Assembly: GCA_035939575.1 (NCBI GenBank)
Contig: DASZFS010000539.1
Span: forward strand, 1-41,434
DNA from: DATKHR01 sp035939575
GTDB lineage: Bacteria; Acidobacteriota; Vicinamibacteria; Vicinamibacterales; CAVVIG01
Length of the DNA stretch: 41,434 nt
Direction of reading: 5' to 3'
The notes beneath the pieces are model-generated. The model searched no databases, was not told where the DNA came from, and saw only the letters and a program-made list of their open reading frames with translations. This document shows, piece by piece, positions 34,216 to 41,434 of this stretch (the stretch's first letter is position 1; every line of letters begins with the position of its first letter). The translations under genes were made by a program, and so were the position numbers.

Positions 34216-35843
34216 GCATCACGGCCGACGCCCTCGGCGTTCCGGAGGTGTTCAACGCCGCATCGCACTTCGTGGATCGTCACGTCGCCGACGGCCGCGG
34301 GGGCGCGGTCGCCATCGAGTACGGCGACGCGCAGATCTCGTACGCCGACGTGGCGCGGAACGTCAACCGATTCGGCAGCGCGCTCCGCGATCGGTTCGGC
34401 GTCAGACCCGAGGAGCGCGTGCTGCTGCTCCTCCTCGACAGCCCCGCGTTCGTGTACGCGTTTTTTGGCGCGATCAAGATCGGCGCGGTGCCGGTTCCCC
34501 TCAACACGCTCTGGAAGCCGGTGGACTACGAGTACGCCGTGCGCGACTCACGCGCCGAGGTACTCGTCGTCAGTCCGGAGTTGGAGCCGCAGGTGGAGCG
34601 GATGGCCCCAGAGGTCCGCGCGCAGCTCCGTCACGTGGTCGTGGCCGGAAGCGATTCGGATTCATGGCGTGCGGGCTCGTCCGACGCACTCCGGGCCGAG
34701 GCTACTCACAGGGATGCGCCGGCGTTCTGGCTGTACTCGTCCGGCAGTACTGGCAAGCCGAAGGCGTGCGTGCACCTGCAGCACGACATGGTCGTGTGCG
34801 CGGAGCTGTTCGGTAAGGGCGTTCTCGGCATCCGCGAGTCCGATCGCACGTTCAGCGTCGCTAAACTGTTCTTCGCGTACGGCCTGGGCAACGCGCTGTA
34901 CTTTCCGTTCGCGGTCGGCGCGACCACGGTGCTGTGGCCGGGGCCGCCAACCGCGTTGAGCGTGTACGACGTCATTGAGAAACATCGGCCGACATTGCTC
35001 TACTCGGTGCCGACCGGGTACGGCATGTTGCTCGCGCAGACCCGCCCGCGACCGCCGGCAACACCGGCATCGCGTGACCAACCCCGGTACCTCCCCGGGT
35101 CGCACGAAGGACTGCCTGGACCGAACGACTTCGATCTGTCGTCCGTCCGCCTGGCCGTCTCGGCAGGCGAGGCCCTTCCGGCCGCGCTCTTCGAGCGTTT
35201 CCGTCAGCGGTTCGGCGTGGACATCGTCGACGGCATCGGGTCGACCGAAGTCCTGCACATGTTCATCTCGAATCGTCCGGGAGCGATCCGTCCCGGATCG
35301 AGCGGACAAGTGGTGCCGGGCTACGAGGCCCGTATCCTCGACGATGGGGGTGCGGCAGTCGCGGCGGGCGAGATCGGCAACCTGTGGATTCGAGGCGATT
35401 CGGTGTGCGCGGGCTACTGGAACCAGCACGAGAAAACAAAGGAGACCATCGAAGGGCACTGGATCCGTACCGGGGACAAGTACACGCAGGACCCGGATGG
35501 CTATTTCTGGTATGCGGGTCGATCGGATGACATGCTGAAGGTCGGCGGGCTATGGGTCAGTCCGGTCGAAATCGAGAACGCCCTCGCGGCGCATCCAGCG
35601 ATCCAGGAGTGCGGTGTCGTCGGACGGGAGGACCACGATCGCCTGATCAAGCCTGTTGCGTTTGTCGTCCTGCGTGTCGGCGTCAGTCCGTCGCCCGAGC
35701 TGGCGGGGGAGCTCCAGCAGTTCGTCCGCGAGCGGTTGGCCGAGTACAAGCGCCCGCGCTGGGTGGAGTTCCTGCCCGAGCTTCCGAAGACGGCGACGGG
35801 CAAGATTCAGCGTTACCGCCTTCGTGATGCCGCACGAACTTGA
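34212..35843 (+). CDS. Benzoate-CoA ligase family protein
   Basis: 543-residue ANL-superfamily adenylating enzyme that would convert benzoate, ATP and CoA to benzoyl-CoA. The P-loop is YSSGSTGKPK (175-184). AKLFFAYGLGNALYFPF and GIGSTEVLHMFISNRPG are typical of benzoate-CoA ligases rather than of fatty-acid ligases. The adenylate-binding TGDKYTQDPDGYFWYAGRSDDMLKVGGLWVSPVEIE leads into the C-terminal domain with Lys531 in TATGK. Odd feature: residues about 278-306 (TRPRPPATPASR...LPGPN) form a Pro/Arg-rich insert where relatives have a short loop. It starts with GTG overlapping the thioesterase stop and ends 17 bases from the convergent TetR gene. Exact aromatic substrate is inferred from similarity and the nearby boxB and boxC. 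Confidence 0.9.
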   Translation: MSITADALGVPEVFNAASHFVDRHVADGRGGAVAIEYGDAQISYADVARNVNRFGSALRDRFGVRPEERVLLLLLDSPAFVYAFFGAIKIGAVPVPLNTLWKPVDYEYAVRDSRAEVLVVSPELEPQVERMAPEVRAQLRHVVVAGSDSDSWRAGSSDALRAEATHRDAPAFWLYSSGSTGKPKACVHLQHDMVVCAELFGKGVLGIRESDRTFSVAKLFFAYGLGNALYFPFAVGATTVLWPGPPTALSVYDVIEKHRPTLLYSVPTGYGMLLAQTRPRPPATPASRDQPRYLPGSHEGLPGPNDFDLSSVRLAVSAGEALPAALFERFRQRFGVDIVDGIGSTEVLHMFISNRPGAIRPGSSGQVVPGYEARILDDGGAAVAAGEIGNLWIRGDSVCAGYWNQHEKTKETIEGHWIRTGDKYTQDPDGYFWYAGRSDDMLKVGGLWVSPVEIENALAAHPAIQECGVVGREDHDRLIKPVAFVVLRVGVSPSPELAGELQQFVRERLAEYKRPRWVEFLPELPKTATGKIQRYRLRDAART

Positions 35844-35860
35844 GTTTTCACTTCTCACTT

Positions 35861-36508
35861 CTAAGGTCGCAGACCCGCGATCAGGTAATCCGCGAACCGA
35901 TCCGCAATCTCCTGAGAGGTCGCGCTGCCCTGCGGGTTGAACCAGCGTGGAATCCAATTCACGGCGCCGAAGAGCGCGAACGCCAGCAGCTTCGCGTCGC
36001 CGCGTGCGAACGTCCCGCCGGACATGCCTTCCTCAATGACCTGTCGCACGCCGTGCTCGAACCGGTCGCGCCGGACGATCACCGCCTTCAGGTGCGCCGG
36101 CGTCAGCGCCTCGAGTTCGAGAAACAACGCCGTGCCGTGAAGCTCGTCCAGGATCGTGTGAACGAAGGCTACGATGAGCTGCCGCAGTTTGCGGTCCGGC
36201 GGCGCGCCGCCCGCCTGGACGTCCTCGCAGAGCTGGAGGAGCCGGTCGAGCGAGTACTGGTGGCAGGCAAAGAGGATCTCCTCCTTGTTCTTGAAGTAGT
36301 AGTAGAGGTTCCCCTTCTTCATGTGCAGCGCCGCGGCGATCTGCTCGACGGTGGCCCCGTGGTAGCCCAGCCGTCGGAACGCCTTGGCCGCGCTCGTCAG
36401 GATATCAACGCGGGTGGAGGCGTTCGGGTCGAGGTTCCGGGGCCGGGCGGGCTTGCGGCGGCGGCGCGCGGGCAGGCCGGGGCGCGAGACGCCTGTTGAC
36501 TCGGTCAT
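35861..36508 (-). CDS. TetR family regulator, probably of the box genes
   Basis: 215 residues from ATG 36508 (an in-frame GTG lies six bases upstream). A basic N-terminal tail (PARRRRKPARPRN) precedes the TetR DNA-binding domain at about 32-78: VDILTSAAKAFRRLGYHGATVEQIAAALHMKKGNLYYYFKNKEEI. The ligand-binding half is helical with LDELHGTALFLELEALTP and FGAVNWIPRWFNPQG, a pattern shared with acyl-CoA-responsive TetR proteins. It is divergent from boxC, and a perfect palindrome lies between the two starts. A repressor released by benzoyl-CoA or a related thioester is the natural inference. Known box clusters often use a BoxR-type regulator instead. Confidence 0.92.
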   Translation of the reverse strand: MTESTGVSRPGLPARRRRKPARPRNLDPNASTRVDILTSAAKAFRRLGYHGATVEQIAAALHMKKGNLYYYFKNKEEILFACHQYSLDRLLQLCEDVQAGGAPPDRKLRQLIVAFVHTILDELHGTALFLELEALTPAHLKAVIVRRDRFEHGVRQVIEEGMSGGTFARGDAKLLAFALFGAVNWIPRWFNPQGSATSQEIADRFADYLIAGLRP

Positions 36509-36524
36509 GGCCACGCTCTAAAGT
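36496..36524 (+). promoter_or_regulatory. Sigma-70 promoter for boxC
   Basis: TTGACT (36496-36501) and TAAAGT (36519-36524) are separated by exactly 17 bases, matching -35 and -10 consensus at five and four of six positions. The start of transcription would be near 36531, inside the palindrome at 36528-36543. The -35 box is close to the tetR start codon on the other strand. Confidence 0.65.
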
Positions 36525-36527
36525 AGT

Positions 36528-36543
36528 TTGAACGAGCGTTCAA
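36528..36543. promoter_or_regulatory. Perfect palindromic operator, likely TetR binding site
   Basis: TTGAACGAGCGTTCAA is a perfect inverted repeat (TTGAACG, two-base centre, CGTTCAA). It begins four bases after the boxC -10 box and covers the expected transcription start, an ideal position for repression. Sites of the form TTGAACG-N-CGTTCAA are known for TetR repressors of acyl-CoA metabolism. It also lies within the upstream region of tetR, so autoregulation is likely. Confidence 0.7.
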
Positions 36544-36548
36544 TTTCA

Positions 36549-38180
36549 ATGATTACCTTTGAGACCGGCCCCGACCGATACCAGCACTGGAAGCTCTCGT
36601 TCGACGGCCCCGTCGCCACGCTGTCAATGGACGTCCGTGAGGACGCCGGGATCAAGCCCGACTACAAGCTCAAGCTGAACTCGTACGACCTCGGCGTCGA
36701 CATCGAGCTGGCGGACGCCATCCAGCGGATCCGGTTCGAGCACCCTGAGGTGCACGCGGTCGTCGTCACCTCGCTCAAGGACCGTGTTTTCTGCGCGGGC
36801 GCCAACATCATGATGTTGCGCGAGTCATCGCACGGATGGAAGGTGAACTTCTGCAAGTTCACCAACGAGACGCGGCTGGCCATCGAGGACGCGAGCGACC
36901 ACTCCGGCATCAAGTTTCTGGCCGCGCTGAACGGCATCTGCGCGGGCGGTGGCTATGAGCTCGCTCTCGCCTGCGACGAGATCTATCTCGTGGACGACGG
37001 CAATTCCGCGGTGAGCCTGCCCGAAGCGCCGCTGCTCGGCGTGCTCCCGGGCACGGGCGGGCTGACGCGCGTTGTCGACAAGCGCCGTGTCCGTCGTGAC
37101 CTCGCCGACTTTTTCAGCACGCTCGTCGAGGGTGTGAAGGGCAAGCGAGCCGTCGAGTGGAAGCTCGTCGACAAGGTCTACCCGACCAGTCAGTTCAAGG
37201 CGGCGGTCGCCGCGCGCGCGAAGGAGCTGGCGGCGGCCTCCGACCGGCCGACGGGCGGCCCGGGCGTCGTTCTGGGCCCGTTGAACCCGACGGTCACCGA
37301 CGCCGGGATCCAGTACTCCGCCGTGACGCTCACCCTGCAGCGGGACAAGCGGACCGCCGAGCTCACGATCCACGCGCCGAGCGGCGCGGCACCGGCGACG
37401 CCCGACGCCATCGTCGCGGCGGGCGACCAGTTCTGGCCGCTCCGCGCCTTCCGCGAGCTCGATGACGCGCTGCTGCGCATGCGGGTCAATGAGCCCGAAA
37501 TCGGCACCATCATCGTCCGGACCGCCGGCGACCGCGACGCCGTGCTGTCGATCGATCGCGCGCTCGTCGAGCACGGGGATCATTGGCTCGTGCGCGAGAT
37601 CGTGCTGCTGATGAAGCGCGTGCTCAAGCGCTTCGATCTCACCGCGCGCACGTTCTTCGCGTTCATCGAGCCCGGGTCCGCGTTCGCGGGGTCGCTCTTC
37701 GAGCTGGCGCTGGCCGCCGATCGCTCCTACATGCTGCGCGACGACGGCGACGCGAACGCCGTCGCGCTGTCGCCGATGAACGCCGGCCCCTTGACGATGA
37801 GCAACGGGCTCACGCGGCTGCAGGCGCGCTTTCTGGATGACCCCGATACCGTTCGCGCGCTGCTGGCGCACGCGGGCCCGTTCACCGCCGGCGATGCCGA
37901 CGACGCCGGCCTGGTCACGTTCGCGCCGGACGAGATCGATTGGGAGGACGAAGTGCGTGTGGCGGTGGAAGCGCGCGCCGCGTTCTCACCGGACGCCATG
38001 ACCGGACTCGAGGCGAACCTCCGCTTTGCCGGGCCCGAGACCATGGAGACGAAGATCTTCGGACGGTTGACCGCGTGGCAGAACTGGATCTTCCAGCGTC
38101 CGAACGCGGTCGGCGAGAAGGGTGCGCTGAAGGTCTACGGGCAGCAGGGACGGCCTGAATTTGACTGGAAAAGAACCTGA
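36549..38180 (+). CDS. boxC: Benzoyl-CoA-2,3-epoxide hydrolase/dihydrodiol lyase (BoxC)
   Basis: 543 residues from ATG 36549; a TTG further upstream lies inside the operator and is rejected. BoxC opens the ring of 2,3-epoxybenzoyl-CoA to 3,4-didehydroadipyl-CoA semialdehyde and formate. It is built of two crotonase-type halves: the first has FCAGANIMMLRESSHGWKVNFCKFTNETR and NGICAGGGYELALACDEIYLVDD, and EAPLLGVLPGTGGLTRVVDKRRVRRDLADFF. The second half (about 270-540) includes FAFIEPGSAFAGSLFELALAADRSYML. The ending NWIFQRPNAVGEKGALKVYGQQGRPEFDWKRT is characteristic of BoxC. The length matches the family (about 550). It heads the boxC-boxB-MBL-ALDH run under the promoter at 36496. Confidence 0.95.
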   Translation: MITFETGPDRYQHWKLSFDGPVATLSMDVREDAGIKPDYKLKLNSYDLGVDIELADAIQRIRFEHPEVHAVVVTSLKDRVFCAGANIMMLRESSHGWKVNFCKFTNETRLAIEDASDHSGIKFLAALNGICAGGGYELALACDEIYLVDDGNSAVSLPEAPLLGVLPGTGGLTRVVDKRRVRRDLADFFSTLVEGVKGKRAVEWKLVDKVYPTSQFKAAVAARAKELAAASDRPTGGPGVVLGPLNPTVTDAGIQYSAVTLTLQRDKRTAELTIHAPSGAAPATPDAIVAAGDQFWPLRAFRELDDALLRMRVNEPEIGTIIVRTAGDRDAVLSIDRALVEHGDHWLVREIVLLMKRVLKRFDLTARTFFAFIEPGSAFAGSLFELALAADRSYMLRDDGDANAVALSPMNAGPLTMSNGLTRLQARFLDDPDTVRALLAHAGPFTAGDADDAGLVTFAPDEIDWEDEVRVAVEARAAFSPDAMTGLEANLRFAGPETMETKIFGRLTAWQNWIFQRPNAVGEKGALKVYGQQGRPEFDWKRT

Positions 38181-38213
38181 GAGCCAGACGACCAGATGCG
38201 TTGAGGTAGCCAC

Positions 38214-39632
38214 GTGATTTCCGCAGAAAAGATTCCCAACAACGTCGGCCTATCGGGGAACAAGCAGCTCCAGCGCGCGCTCGAGCATTGGCAGCCCAAG
38301 TACATCCAGTGGTGGCGTGATATGGGCCCTCAAGGCTTCCAGGACTACCACCAGGTGTACGTCCGCACCGCGGTCAGCGTCGACCCGGAAGGCTGGGCGC
38401 ACTTCGAGTACGTCAAGCTTCCTGAGTACCGATGGGGCATCTTCCTCGCGGATCCGGTGTACGATCGCCGCATCGGCTTCGGTGACTTCTTCGGGCGGCC
38501 GGTCTGGCAGGAGGTGCCGGGCGAATTCCGGAACCAGCTGCGGCGCCTCATCGTCACGCAAGGCGACACCGAGCCGGCGAGCGTCGAGCAGCAGCGCTGG
38601 CTCGGACAGCGGTGCCCGAGCCTCTACGATCTTCGAAACCTGTTTCAGGTGAACGTCGAAGAGGGCCGGCACCTGTGGGCGATGGTGTACCTGCTGCACT
38701 CCTACTTCGGCCGCGACGGCCGCGACGAAGCCGAGGAGCTGCTCGAGCGCCAGAGCGGCAACCGCGACAAGCCGCGCATCCTCGAGGCGTTCAACGAACC
38801 GATCGACAACTGGCTCGATTTCTTCATGTTCACGATGTTCACGGATCGCGACGGCAAGTCGCAGCTGATGTCGCTGTCCGAGAGCTCGCTCGATCCGCTG
38901 TCGAGGACGACGCGCTTCATGCTGACCGAGGAGGCGCACCACATGTTCGTCGGCGAGACCGGTATCGCGCGGATCCTCGAGCGCACCTGTCAGCTGATGA
39001 AGGCGGCCGGTTACTCGGAGGACGTGCGCAAGCTGGGCGGCATCGACATTCCGATGATTCAGAAGCACCTGAATCAGTGGTTCAGCCTCAGCCTCGATCT
39101 GCACGGCAGCGAGGTGTCGAGCAACGCCGCATCGTACTTCGCGAACGGTCTGAAGGGCCGCGCGAAGGAGGACACCTTCGATGAGCACGTCGTCCGGGAC
39201 ACGTCCTACCAGATGGAGTTCTTCGAGAACGGCAAGGCGGTGACGAAGGACGTCCTCATGCGCAACGCGATGAATGAGGTGCTGCGCGACTGGTACGTCG
39301 GCGACTGCGCCGCCGGCGTCGTCCGCTGGAACCGCATCCTCGAGCACTACGGGATGTCGGATCGTCTGACGCTGCCCGATCGAAAGTTCAATCGCAACAT
39401 CGGGATGTACTCGGGCTGCCATTTCGATCCGAATGGTCTCGCGCTCTCCGGCGAGCAGTGGGAGCGTCGAAAGCTCGAGTGGCTGCCGTCGCCGGCAGAC
39501 ACGGAGTACTTGCTCAGCATCATGGCTGAGCCGATCTACGAGCCAGGCAAGTTCGCGAACTACATCGCGCCACCGCGACGCGGGATCAACCAGCAGCCCG
39601 TTGATTTTCAGTACGTCAGGACAGAGGCGTGA
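38214..39632 (+). CDS. boxB: Benzoyl-CoA 2,3-epoxidase subunit BoxB
   Basis: 472-residue diiron oxygenase that epoxidises the ring of benzoyl-CoA with O2, using electrons from BoxA. The iron-ligand motifs are visible: EEGRH (Glu150, His153) and EEAHH (Glu240, His243), with Asp211 between, in agreement with the positions I recall for the Azoarcus enzyme. PKYIQWWRDMGPQGFQDYHQVYVRTAVSVDPEGWAHF and the C-terminal PPRRGINQQPVDFQYVR are highly characteristic. The start is GTG at 38214 with GAGGT upstream, 33 bases after boxC. Its stop overlaps the next gene by four bases (GTGA). Confidence 0.96.
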   Translation: MISAEKIPNNVGLSGNKQLQRALEHWQPKYIQWWRDMGPQGFQDYHQVYVRTAVSVDPEGWAHFEYVKLPEYRWGIFLADPVYDRRIGFGDFFGRPVWQEVPGEFRNQLRRLIVTQGDTEPASVEQQRWLGQRCPSLYDLRNLFQVNVEEGRHLWAMVYLLHSYFGRDGRDEAEELLERQSGNRDKPRILEAFNEPIDNWLDFFMFTMFTDRDGKSQLMSLSESSLDPLSRTTRFMLTEEAHHMFVGETGIARILERTCQLMKAAGYSEDVRKLGGIDIPMIQKHLNQWFSLSLDLHGSEVSSNAASYFANGLKGRAKEDTFDEHVVRDTSYQMEFFENGKAVTKDVLMRNAMNEVLRDWYVGDCAAGVVRWNRILEHYGMSDRLTLPDRKFNRNIGMYSGCHFDPNGLALSGEQWERRKLEWLPSPADTEYLLSIMAEPIYEPGKFANYIAPPRRGINQQPVDFQYVRTEA

Positions 39633-40327
39633 GTCTCTCCATCACCTGGCTCGGCCACGCGACGTTTCTGTTGACGTCCCCGGGCGGCAAGCGCATCCTG
39701 TTCGACCCGTGGGTGACGGGCAACCCGGCATCGCCCGAGTCTGCGAAGAAGATTGGCGATCTCGACCTCATGCTCCTCACGCACGGTCACAGCGACCACA
39801 CCGCCGACGCGGTCGCGATCGGCCGCGCGAGCGGCGCGCAGACCGCGGCGCCGTTCGAGCTTGCCGAGTGGCTGCGGACCAAGGGGCTGCAGAGGGTGAC
39901 CGGCATGAATCCCGGCGGAACGCTGCGTGTGCTGGGGCTGTCGATCACCATGGTGCACGCCGAGCACAGCAGCTCGGTCGAGGATGGTGGGAAGATCGTC
40001 TATCTCGGCGTGGCCGCCGGCTATGTCATCACGTTCGAGGACGGCCTGACCATCTACTATGCCGGCGACACGTCGGTCTTCGGCGACATGCGGCTCATTG
40101 GCGAGATGTATCGGCCGCAGATCGCGTTTCTGCCGATTGGGGACCTGTATACGATGGGTCCCGAGCAGGCCGCCAAGGCGTGCGAGCTGCTGGGCGTCAG
40201 GCAGGTCGTGCCGATGCACTACGGGACGTTTCCCGCGCTGACCGGCACTCCCGCGATGCTGCGGGCCCTGGTCGAGCCACGCGGGGTCCAGGTGCTGGAG
40301 TTGAAGCCCGGCGAAACAGCGGCATAA
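39629..40327 (+). CDS. Metal-dependent hydrolase, UPF0173 metallo-beta-lactamase fold
   Basis: 232 residues. The metallo-beta-lactamase signature is HGHSDH (His52, His54, Asp56, His57), preceded by WLGHATFLL and ILFDPWVTGNP and followed by VHAEHSSS, YYAGDTSVFGDM and PMHYGTFP, the standard UPF0173 series. It is translationally coupled to boxB (GTG within the boxB stop), and the ALDH gene starts 14 bases later, so it belongs to the box operon. Its reaction is unknown. In context it may hydrolyse a pathway intermediate or a CoA thioester, but that is inference. UPF0173 is not a standard box pathway member to my knowledge. Confidence 0.93.
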   Translation: MSLSITWLGHATFLLTSPGGKRILFDPWVTGNPASPESAKKIGDLDLMLLTHGHSDHTADAVAIGRASGAQTAAPFELAEWLRTKGLQRVTGMNPGGTLRVLGLSITMVHAEHSSSVEDGGKIVYLGVAAGYVITFEDGLTIYYAGDTSVFGDMRLIGEMYRPQIAFLPIGDLYTMGPEQAAKACELLGVRQVVPMHYGTFPALTGTPAMLRALVEPRGVQVLELKPGETAA

Positions 40328-40341
40328 GGGTTGAGGTCAGC

Positions 40342-41434
40342 ATGTCGACGACTGCCGTGATGCGGAAGCAGCTCTTCATCAACAACGAGTGGCGCGACGC
40401 CGATGGGAAGCAGACGATCGCCGTCGTCAACCCGGCCACCGAGGATGTCATCGCGGAGGTCGCCTCGGCCGGCCGGGCGGACGTCGACGCCGCCGTCGCG
40501 GCGGCTCGCGCCGCGCTCGAGGGGCCGTGGTCCCGCATGTCCGCGCGCGACCGCGGACGCCTCGTGTGGAAGATCGGCGAGCGGCTGATGGAGCGCGCGG
40601 ACGAGATCGCGCGGCTCGAGACGCTGCACAACGGGAAGCCCATTTTCGAGTCGCGGCAGATCGAGATTCCCGCCGCGGCTGAATGCTTCCAGTACTACGC
40701 GGGGTGGGCCGACAAGATCCACGGGGAGACCATTCCTGTCCGCGGGAACTATCTCACCTACACATTGCGCGAGCCCGTCGGCGTGATCGCGGCGATCGTG
40801 CCCTGGAACTTCCCGCTGCTGCTCACGGCCTGGAAGGTGGCGCCCGCGCTCGCGTGCGGAAACACGGTCATCATCAAGCCGGCGAGCCAGACGCCGCTGA
40901 CCGCGATAGCGCTCGCCGAGGTCGCCGCGGAGATCGGGTTGCCGCCCGGCGTGCTCAACGTGATCACCGGACCGGGCGCGCAGGTCGGGCAGATGCTGGT
41001 CGAGCATGCGGGCATCGACAAGATCGCGTTCACCGGCGACACGTCCACGGGCAAGGGCATCATGCGCGGCGCGTCCGACTCGCTGAAGAAGATCACGCTG
41101 GAGCTCGGTGGCAAGTCGCCGAACATCGTGTTTCCCGACGCCGACCTGGACGCCGCCGTTCGAGGGGCGACGACCGGGATCTTCTACGGCAAGGGCGAGG
41201 TGTGCGCCGCCGGCTCCCGGTTGCTCGTCGACCGGTCGATCAAGCACGAGTTCATCGAGAAGGTCGCGGCCAGGGCCCGCAAGATGACGCCCGGCGACCC
41301 TTTGGATCCGAGGACGCGTCTGGGCGCGGTCGCCTCGAAGAAGCAGCTCGAGACCGATCTCCGCTACATCGAGGTTGCGAAGCGGGAAGGCGCACAGCTC
41401 GTCGCGGGCGGTGCGCGCGCCGACATCGGGACGG
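40342..41434 (+). CDS. Aldehyde dehydrogenase family protein, C-terminus cut by window edge
   Basis: 364 codons visible of an expected 480-500. It is an NAD(P)-dependent ALDH of the classical type: VPWNFPLLLTAWKVAPALACGNTVIIKP with Asn156, ELGGKSPN with Glu254 and GEVCAAGSR with catalytic Cys288. FTGDTSTGK replaces the usual FTGSTEVGK, with Asp where Ser is common. GAGG lies 7 bases upstream of the ATG. As the last visible gene of the box operon it is a candidate for oxidising 3,4-didehydroadipyl-CoA semialdehyde, the BoxD step. However, it looks more like betaine-aldehyde-type ALDHs than the BoxD I know, so substrate is open. Confidence 0.93.
   Translation, partial: MSTTAVMRKQLFINNEWRDADGKQTIAVVNPATEDVIAEVASAGRADVDAAVAAARAALEGPWSRMSARDRGRLVWKIGERLMERADEIARLETLHNGKPIFESRQIEIPAAAECFQYYAGWADKIHGETIPVRGNYLTYTLREPVGVIAAIVPWNFPLLLTAWKVAPALACGNTVIIKPASQTPLTAIALAEVAAEIGLPPGVLNVITGPGAQVGQMLVEHAGIDKIAFTGDTSTGKGIMRGASDSLKKITLELGGKSPNIVFPDADLDAAVRGATTGIFYGKGEVCAAGSRLLVDRSIKHEFIEKVAARARKMTPGDPLDPRTRLGAVASKKQLETDLRYIEVAKREGAQLVAGGARADIGT

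Noticed and set aside
36528..36548. TTG start seven codons before the boxC ATG
   Set aside because: It lies within the palindromic operator and upstream of the predicted transcription start.
36825..37871. 348-codon antisense frame in boxC
   Set aside because: Shadow of a firmly identified gene, with no ribosome site or domain.
40342..41434. Naming the aldehyde dehydrogenase boxD
   Set aside because: Operon position fits, but the visible sequence resembles classical ALDHs and the C-terminus is missing.

Overview
This window is a dense, GC-rich bacterial chromosome segment with 36 protein-coding genes (35 intact or cut by the window edge, one broken). No rRNA, tRNA, CRISPR array, transposase or phage gene was seen. 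The gene families point to Acidobacteriota, most likely the Vicinamibacteria-type lineage: an Oar-like TonB-dependent receptor, two secreted S9 peptidases, an M13 peptidase, a YpdA-type reductase, a Tes-like radical SAM protein, many GTG/TTG starts and abundant small intergenic repeats. This placement is inferred from gene content, because no marker RNA is present. No stretch longer than 300 bases lacks a gene; the largest gap (2214-2489) holds only a promoter candidate.

Layout. 1-6 kb: a truncated TonB-dependent receptor diverges from a three-gene cluster of exported proteins (S9 peptidase, unknown protein, exported RidA-like protein). 6-8.2 kb: a 720-residue radical SAM protein resembling the tetraether/membrane-spanning lipid synthase (Tes) family. 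8.3-13.1 kb (minus): S9 peptidase, a TPR-like exported protein ending in a CxxCH motif, and a LytS/LytTR-type two-component pair. 13.2-14.2 kb: YpdA-like flavoprotein. 14.3-19.3 kb (minus): MoxR/ChlI-like AAA ATPase, VWA protein, LON-substrate-binding-domain protein and a serine beta-lactamase-fold hydrolase. 19.3-20.7 kb: glycerophosphodiester phosphodiesterase and a decayed threonine dehydratase. 20.8-24.4 kb (minus): TonB, family 5 uracil-DNA glycosylase, M13 peptidase. 24.5-30.1 kb: pyruvate dehydrogenase complex E1 (AceE type), E2 and E3. 30.1-32.6 kb: two small proteins of unknown function divergent from a NifA-like sigma-54 activator. 32.8-33.7 kb: lipoyl synthase, which would lipoylate the E2 encoded nearby.

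33.7-41.4 kb is an aerobic benzoyl-CoA ('box') degradation region: acyl-CoA thioesterase, benzoate-CoA ligase, a TetR regulator, BoxC, BoxB, a metallo-beta-lactamase-fold hydrolase and an aldehyde dehydrogenase cut by the window end. A strong promoter with a perfect 16-bp palindrome lies between tetR and boxC, which suggests direct repression by the TetR protein. The reductase BoxA is not in the window.

The most unusual non-coding content is a set of short repeat families: a GGGCTGAAGACTC element at four intergenic loci (one forming a perfect 32-bp inverted repeat), a GGTACTC tandem repeat that lies both upstream of and in-frame inside the VWA gene, a GGTTCGC inverted-repeat cluster, a CACGAAG-type inverted repeat inside the pyruvate dehydrogenase operon, and a TCCGCAATC repeat upstream of ypdA.
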